NCBI RefSeq assembly: GCF_021130785.1
Contig: NC_060207.1
Span: 102,775,001 to 102,839,000 of the forward strand
Direction: 5' to 3'
From: Homalodisca vitripennis
Lineage: Eukaryota; Arthropoda; Insecta; Hemiptera; Cicadellidae
Length of the DNA stretch: 64,000 nt
Positions 11,801 to 20,800 of the stretch are shown in pieces. How positions within the stretch are numbered: the stretch's first letter is position 1; each line of letters starts with the position of its first letter. Made by a program: the position numbers and the translations under genes. Under the pieces are notes generated by a model, which was not told where the DNA came from, did no database searches, and was given only the letters and a program-made list of their open reading frames with translations.

Positions 11801-14800
11801 TTTGTAAGAGCTGACGATTCATTTGTTGAGCGCTGTTATCTGTGTGTTGCTGTGGATGGAATACAGTTGGAATAATTGTGGACTAATTGTATTTTTTTTA
11901 ATAGGGTATGTTCTAGTTTTATGATTGAAATACTTTATTTCTCTAGAATATGACAATAAATAATTATACAAAACCAAAAATACTGTTTTTTTACTGCTTT
12001 TAAAGTATAGTTTTTCAAAATGCCACCATTTTGTTTCAACAATTGCTAGAGAGCTGAAATTTTCATAGAATATTTTTAAAACCTATTAATGAATTGTGTA
12101 GAGTTTGAAAATGTTCGGTGCATAAATGGGCAAGTAATACAGGGTGTCTCATGAAGAAACACCCAGGACTTGTTCTTACGGTGAAAATAACGAAAAAAGT
12201 TCATATACACATAGGTCCAGAAATGCGTAGTTAGCGAGCTATACAGGGTGAAAGATTTCGCCCAGATTTCAGTGCCACCGTTAAAAGGGAGCCCTATTAA
12301 ATTATTTTGGGCGTTACCCAGGACGTAAAATTTAATGTATATTATGCAAATTGAACTGAAAAATTGAATAAAATTGGTACCAGACCTCTAGCTGCAGTAA
12401 TTTTTAAGATATCTGAAGAAATACGCAACATTCGGTGTCCAAAAACAAGTTTCATTTAGATTTCAAGTAGATTAACTTTGTTAAATGTGTAACAAACACG
12501 TAAAATTCTTTAACAAAACTTGTAAAGAATTAATTTCTTAAGATGATGATGTAAAATAAGCCAATAAAAATTATACGTAAACTTAAAGAAAATCAATTTT
12601 TAATTAAATAAATAACGTACGAAGAATAGACAAAATCGGTTACATTTTTTTTCTTGCTGAACATACATGTTTTTATAAACTTTTATTTTCACTTACTATC
12701 GCAAAAAAATAAATGCTAACAAAATAACTAACCTTAGTTTAGTAACTGTTCGAAATTCCCTCCTTCACAATGCACACAGCACTCTGCTCGACGTAAAATA
12801 TTTGTGGTGGCTCTGCGAATTATGTCTGGATTGTTTCTTATACTGTCAAATGCGTTGCGAATTCTAACGAGTAATTCTTCCTTGGTATCAACTTTACGTT
12901 TATACACCATAGCTTTGATATGTCCCCATAAGAAGTAGTCAAGAGGCGATAAGTCAGGCGATCGTGGTGGCCAGTTGATTGGTCCACCACGCCCAATCCA
13001 GTTCAAGAAATTAGCATTCAAATGATTTCTAGCTACTAAAGAAAAATGAGGAGTTGCACCATCGTGTTGGAAAATCATTTAAAATCTTTTTTGTAAAGGG
13101 ATATCTTCCAAAAGAGCCGGTAAATCATTTTTCAGAAATTGTTCGTACATATTTCCTGTGAGGTTTCCTTCAAAAACGAATGGTCCTAGAATTTTGTCAT
13201 CAATAACGGCACACCAAACATTAATGTGAAATCTGTGTTGGAAAAAGGTTTCTACGGTACCATGTGGATTTTCTTCGCTCCATAAATGACTATTTCTACA
13301 ATTGAAGGACCCGTTTCTCGTGAAAGTTGCTTCATCAGTAAATAAAATTGAATTCACCCTATCAGCATTGCCTAGAAGCCAATGAGAAAAGTTTAACCGT
13401 AAAGGGTAATCTGTCGGCAGCAAATGTTGTACCTTTTGCAGGTGAAAAGGATGAAGTCTCTCTTTACGCAAGATGCGCCACACTTTGTTTCTCGATAAAC
13501 CAGTGCGATACGCAATTCGCCTCGTACTAGTACCCGGGCTACGATGAATATGTTGAATCACTTGAAGTTCATCGTTAACGCGATGATGTGCCTGCCGTTC
13601 AACCGAAAACGAAATTGTTGGAAATGATACATTCGTTCATAAAAACTGAAACACTGAAGAAATTGTTTTCGCATTTGGAATCCGCCTTGCAGGAAATCAT
13701 TCCTGATATTCATGTCGAGCAGCTTCCGCATTTCCATTAGCATATCCGTAACAGAACATTATGTCGGCATATTCTTCATTAGAAAATTGAAACGGCATAT
13801 TAACTTTTATACTGTACCAATATTTACACTTAACTTATCTGTATGACACTTCAATATAAAATATTCAAAAAAAGTTCGTAATTGTGATTGTTGAACAGCT
13901 GTTAGTACTGCCAACCTATGAAAATAATATTTTTGTTATAAAAGTTGTAGAATAACGTAAATTAATTTGCAATTATTGTTAAGTTTCAGATTTTATGACA
14001 CTAAAGTTTTTTTACTAGTATGTAATTCATTATAAAAATAGAAGAATGTTTCTATAAATAAAATCCATACATAATTATTTTCAATAATATTTTCAATAAT
14101 TAACATGTTTCCTCCAAATATTAAGATGTACATTCAGTAAGAAAAAAAGTGTAACCGATTTTGTCTATTCTTCGTACGTTATTTATTTAATTAAAAATTG
14201 ATTTTCTTAAAGTTTACGTATAATTTTTATTCGCTTATTTTACATCATTATCTTAAGAAATTAATTCTTTGCAAGTTTTGTTAAAGAATTTTACGTGTTT
14301 GTTACACATTTAACAAAGTTAATCTACTTGAAACCTAAATGAAACTTGTTTTTGGACACCGAATGTTGCGTATTTCTTCAGATATCTTAAAAATTACTGC
14401 AGCTAGAGGTCTGGTACCAATTCTATTCAATTTTTCAGTTCAATTTGCATAATATACATTAAATTTTACGTCCTGGGTAACGCCCAAAATAATTTAATAG
14501 GGCTCCCTTTTAACGGTGGCACTGAAATCTGGGAGAAATCTTTCACCTTGTATAGCTCGCTAACTAAGCATTTCTGGACCTATGTGTATATGAACCTTTT
14601 TCATTATTTTCACCGTAAGAACAAGTCCTGACAGTTTCTCCGTTTCTTCATGGGACGCCCTGTATAAAATCAAACGTTTAAACCTCTTCATGGGACACTC
14701 AGTATATTACTTATAAATTATCAAATCTGGTTCAATAAACTATTCCTGTATTGTCATAAATCGATTTCCTTGAAAAACGTACAAGTCCTTGTGATAATAA

Positions 14801-17800
14801 AGTGCCATGTTTCTAGAAAACTTAATAGTAAGGGATACATTTCATATCCACATTATGGTACGTTGTAGGACTACCCAATGGCAGTGGTAGGAACTGCTGG
14901 GCGAGGCCTTATTGTCTACCAGTTAGATGGAACACCTCGTGAGTACAAACGAGTTGATTCTCCTCTCAAGTACCAGCATCGTTGTGTCGCCATCTTTAAA
15001 GACAAGAAGAAAGTACCCACAGGCAAGTGAGATATAATATAAAACTAATTACATTTATTTAATTTTATTCTAATTTAATTTAAAATTTATTTATATTTTT
15101 TTATTTATCCTTTTGGAAAAGCCTTTTTGATTGTTCTTGACTCATGACATACTTGAACATTCAAATTGGACAGTGCACTTGGGACTTGATTTTTTTCCAA
15201 TTTTTAAACGGATTTTTATAGTTAATTTTTAAATAAATGGGGTTAAATGGTAATGGAGGAAGGGACTACCATTCTGACACTTTCACCATGAGATATTTTT
15301 AACCCATTTTAGGGTGCAGTGACATTTGCCTAAAGAGAGTTGTCTAGTCTTTGCAGTGAAAGTGGGTGAGGTCTAGACTAGACTAATAACTTTCTCTTTC
15401 AGTGTTAGGGAGTCTTATCTACTCTGATCGACATCTCTCCAGGTAAATTAAACACTTGTTAGTGCACTAACTGAATATAACATAAATGTGTGACTTGTAA
15501 ATTCTTCTTTATCTTTATTTTCTGACTCAAGGTGTTTCCCATTATTTTTTTTACACTTATTTATGACAGACTGAGTGTATCCATTTTGTAGTGATGGGCG
15601 AATCCATAATTTTCAAATCCTAATAGCATTTTTTAAACCATTTTAGGGTGCAGTGACATTTGCCTAAAGAGAGTTGTCTAGTCTTTGCAGTGAAAGTGGG
15701 TGAGGTCTAGACTAGACTAATAACTTTCTCTTTCAGTGTTAGGGAGTCTTATCTACTCTGATCGACATCTCTCCAGGTAAATTAAACACTTGTTAGTGCA
15801 CTAACTGAATATAACATAAATGTGTGACTTGTAAATTCTTCTTTATCTTTATTTTCTGACTCAAGGTGTTTCCCATTATTTTTTTTACACTTATTTATGA
15901 CAGACTGAGTGTATCCATTTTGTAGTGATGGGCGAATCCATAATTTTCAAATCCTAATAGCATTTTTTAAACCTAAATATGATTTTTTTTAAATCACTAT
16001 CGATCCAATATATATATCATTCTTGAACCTTTGTAAACTGTCTGATAATGTAAAAAGTAATCCACAAATACCAAACTATTGTAAAATCATGTCCCCTACT
16101 TTCTACTTTAATTTAGTAGATTATATTATGGACTTCCAAAATATATGCATTTAATCTACAAAAAGTATGGGTATAAATTTGTATCACTTATTAACCATTT
16201 CAGGGCCAGGACCAAATATGAGGTGTTGCAAAATTTTTTCACATATCATATCCCCTTGTGACTAGTCAAAAGTGCCAGGCTAAAATTGGCGATTTTGCAG
16301 TCTCTTAGATTAAAATTTATAACTTTTCATAAACATTAGAGAATGACCTAAAAGTTGCACCAAATTACTCGTATAGATATATACTATCAACAAAAAAATA
16401 TATAGATGTAGTTTTAAGTAATTTAAAATTTTAAAAAATAATATTTTAATGGATTACATAAAAAAAATTTATTTTTTTATTTTTTTTTAGTAAATAACTA
16501 AAAAAGGAAAAATAATTTTAATGTAGGAAGCTATGTTATTATATTGTACATTTATAAAGGAACAACCATACAAAATTTTATGTTATTTCTCTCATAAATA
16601 AATTTTTTGACACATTTTGTATAAATACGCATAATTGTACTTCGCAACAAGTGATAAAGCAACTGACTCTTACACTGCAAGAAACTTAAAATAAATATTC
16701 ACATTATGGATGTACCGGTAAACAGATGATTGTAGGATCCATAAGCAGTTTCAATACAGTTAAAAACACTATTTACCAAGAAATATTTACACAATTTTAT
16801 TTGAAATTTATTTACACTTTTTCTATTTACAAATATGCTACTTACAATTTCACTCCCGTGAGATCGCAAATTGTCAGTCATTGTAACTACTACACACAAT
16901 AGCTAAGCAGGTAACACTACTAATATTTACAACCACAAAATAAAATAATGAAGAAGAATCCAGCATACAATAGTATGATTACACTAAAGCATAAAGAATT
17001 AACAACAATAGATCGAGTCACCTGATAATGTCACGTGACAATTACGAAATAAAAATGCATAGACCTCCAAAATAAAAATTATATTCATATTAACTATCTA
17101 CAAATATACCAGGGAATAAAAAAACATAAAACTTTAATCATTTGACGTCGTATTTATTTAAGAAAACGACGAATATCAAGGCGGCAATATATTGCCGCCT
17201 GGCACTTTTCAGACACGATCTATGGTGGCAATATTATGCCGCCTGGCCCGGAAAGGGTTAACCCTTTCCCACTCGCATTGTTTCCAGGCGCTCATGGTGC
17301 TTCTAACCTCAATTAATTCGCTCTGCCGGTCGCGTTTGGTCAAAATACGCGGCGCCTTAACTTACAGACGTTCTGTCATTGTAATTAACTATAATTATAT
17401 ATATTAATTATTTTACTATATATTAGTTCAATGAAGTTGATTGTACGAGACCAGGGAGGGGGCACCCGGACAGCTGGGCGCCGGGTTGTTTGTTGCGCAG
17501 TTACTTGGTGAAGGTCATTGTCTGGCTCACCGTCACTGCCCCTGCCACTGTGATCACTCCGAACTACATCCTCAATGCCACCAACCACTTCACAAAGCTC
17601 TGGTACATCACTACACTCACTTGAATCGTCGCAATCACTACTAATAACGAGATCAATTTCACTGTCACGAAGTGTACGACTACAACCCGCCATTGTTTCC
17701 TCACAACTAATATAAATAGCAAAATAATGGAATAAATCTACTGTAAAAGTAAAGTAAATGGTCTCCTGATAGCAAACAACCCGTAGTAGTACAAACTATT

Positions 17801-20800
17801 GCTACTCGAGAGCAGCACTTATCGGCTCTGTTGGGTAAAGCAGTGCGTGCCGATCTGTGCCGTTTAAGCTGCAGTGGCTATGTAGTGGCCGTGCCGATTC
17901 ATGCCTTGCGAGCGGGAGAGGGTTAAACATACTTTTAACTTAGAATGTATGAATATTCCAAACCACCCGTAGTCATGCGAAAAAAGTATTAAAATACAAA
18001 TATAATATATTTTGTAGAGTAAATATTTATACAACTACAAAAATTGTGAAGTAAACCGATATTAGCTGTCTACATCCAAACATGCATTCAACAAATGCTT
18101 GGCATTTACACAAACCTAAAGATAGAAATAGAAACTGCAAATGAAAGCGGTCTCCCACATATAGATACAGCTGACTGACGGCAATGCACAAAAATAATTA
18201 TAGAAAATACTACTAACTGCAAGCAAAATATTATTTAATGATACTCTGTTAAAGTTGTTATGAATTTTTGCGAGTTTTCAAATATTAAGTACAGTAAAAA
18301 ACATGTTTTCATGATCGATATTGATAATTATGATTAGCTGCCGTCCATGAATAAAAGCAGCAGACTCACAGTGTTGAGTGAACATAAATATAGAAAATAC
18401 TAAAAATTTTAAAAAACTTATTAAAGTATGATAATTATTTAATTAGGCTTGGTATTAGTGGTTTTGAAAATTCCAAGTACGGCAAAATCACATTTTAACG
18501 ATCGGTAGTTTGTTTACTGACCATTAGCTGATAATTTTTGACACTGTAGATCTTGTCAAACCTATCGGTTGATTTTCGAATCTGAATCGTTATTAAAGTT
18601 TTGGGATTTGGTTTCGACCCATCACTACCATTTTGTATAAGATCTGATTCAACCTTTTGATTTCTTCTTAAAAGAAGAAATCAAAAGGTAGAATTTGGAA
18701 ATGATCCAAATAGAGTGCAGGTACATCATAGTTAAGGGTTTTATTAAATTCGATTCTAGGCGCTTGGTTTCTTCTATTTGTAAAAAGTTATAGCTATTTT
18801 TTGCATTTAATGGTGAAGGCACCTGTTACTGAACAATGCTGCTTTCTTACGCTGTTTAAATGGACTATATGATATTTTGTTTTCATAGGTATTTCCCATT
18901 CATTATGCATACACCTATACTTACAACTGTATATCAAACCATAAAAAACTGATAAATTTTTTACTTTCATAACTATTTTTAGTCAGTTTTATATGTTTTT
19001 GATCATGTTTGACACAACTATGTATTTCAAGGATTGTTATTATTTGTTTATTATATATTAGTTTCTTTCTTCTAATATTCATAAAATTTGTATTATTTAA
19101 AAAAAGGCACTAAATTAACTATTTTTGAAAAAGTTTTCATATAAACCTGTTATTATGTAATAAATACAGTTTAATAAAAGAAGTAACGAAAATCAGAGGT
19201 CTTTGTTCTTTATTTTTTTGGGGTCCAACAAAGGCAAACTGGCTGATTACTTTGTGTCAGGCAAAACTGGACATGCACTCTTCAATAAATTAATCCTTAT
19301 TTATCTGAGTAACAAACTCTTTCTTCTGTCAAATATATTATGCAATTTTTGGACAGTTAAATCGAAAATTTAAATAATAATCCAGGTGTCTATTCTCCTG
19401 ATGAACTACATTGAGCACACTTGTGTCCCTTACCAGTACTACAAACACACATCCCGAACGGGGTTTAGTGCACTTGACAAGCACTGCAATTGTTTGGGTT
19501 CATTCTCACCAGTTTGTGGATGTGCGGATAGTGATTGTATTTCCTCTCTCACCTTACCTGGTGTATGTGACATATGTTGTTTAGTGCACATGGCAAGCAC
19601 TGCAGTTGTTTGGGTTCATTCTCACCAGTTTGTGGATAAGCCAATAGCGATTTTATTTCCTACCTCACCTTCCCTGGGGTGTAGGTCGTGTCCCTGGGGT
19701 GTAGGTCGTGTGTTGTTTAGTGCACTTGACAAGCACTGCAGTTGGTTGGGTTCATTCTCACCAGTTTGTGGTTGTGGTGATAGTGATTGTATTTACTCTC
19801 TCACCTTACCTGGTGTGTGTGACGTGTGTTGTTAAGTGCACTTGGCAAGCACTTCAGTTGGTTGGGTTCATTCTCACCAGTTTGTGGATGTAGTGATAGT
19901 GATTGTATTTACTCTCTCACCTTCCCCGGGGTGTGTTGTGTGTTGTTTAGTGCACTTGGCAAGCACTGCAGTTGTTTGGGTTCAATCTCACCAGTTTGTG
20001 GATGTGCCGATAGTGATTGTATTTTCTCTCTTACCTTACCTGGTGTATGTGACGTGTGCTGTTTAGTGCATTTGGCAAGCACTGCAGTTGGTTGGTTACA
20101 TTCTCACCAGTTTGTGGATGTGCCGATAGTGATTGTATTTTCTCTCTTACCTTACCCGGTGTGTGTGACGTGTGTTGTTTAGTGCACTTGGCAAGCACTG
20201 CAGTTGTTTGGGTTCAATCTCACCAGTTTGTGGATGTGCCGATAGTGATTAAAATAGTTCTGAAATAGTCTAGTTATAGCAGTACATATCAAAGACAAAC
20301 ATTTAGTTAGACTTAACCAGTTTTACCACAATTGATATGTTTGAGTATTACATCAAAGTTCTATCCCTTCTCAAAGGTATGATTATAACTTTACATGTTT
20401 TTCTTAAACTCATTATCACTTTAGACTAAAATAAGTAATTATCTACATATATTTTCCATCTAAGGGTGAATTTTAGTCTACAGTTTCATTAATCCATGCT
20501 AGTCTACTCACTCTCACAGTACATTGTTGTAAGAATTCCAGTCCTTATTTTTTAGTCGACTCTAATTCTGAAGAGTTTATTCTCTACTGCCATTTTCTAT
20601 TTCAGGTTATGCTCTGGGCAGTGTGGAGGGACGGGTGGCAATACAGTATGTCAACCCAACCAATCCCAAGGAAAACTTCACCTTTAAATGTCACAGGTCA
20701 AATGGAGCTCAAGGAGGTTATCAGGATATCTACGCTGTAAGAAATACTTCATTTAAAAAGTTTTATATTAATAAAAAGATGAATAAAGTGGTATTTCAAA

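Larger units (their letters stand above)
10489..14702 (+). mobile_element. Outer Tc1/mariner-type element, split by a second one
   Basis: TA dinucleotides (10487-10488 and 14703-14704) flank ends CAGAGTGCCCCACGAATAGG and, inverted, CTGAGTGTCCCATGAAGAGG. The repeats extend inward for more than 150 bp (for example ACTTGCCCATTTATTCACCG against its inverse near 12110-12136). The right terminal repeat is interrupted at a TA by the 12140-14662 element. The transposase is decayed. Confidence 0.8.
15923..18627. mobile_element. Non-autonomous hAT-like element with 8-bp target duplication
   Basis: The element starts TAGTGATGGGCGAATCC; its right end, inverted, reads TAGTGATGGGTCGAAACC. Both sides are flanked by CCATTTTG (15915-15922 and 18628-18635), an 8-bp duplication as hAT transposases make. 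Its own sequence is only about 1 kb; the rest is two nested piggyBac-like insertions. No hAT coding sequence was recognised. Confidence 0.8.

Noticed and set aside
19386..20268. Overlapping plus-strand open frames of 60-149 codons rich in Cys, Val and His
   Set aside because: They are translations of the 116-bp minisatellite in different frames and shift frame from unit to unit. They also lie in an intron.
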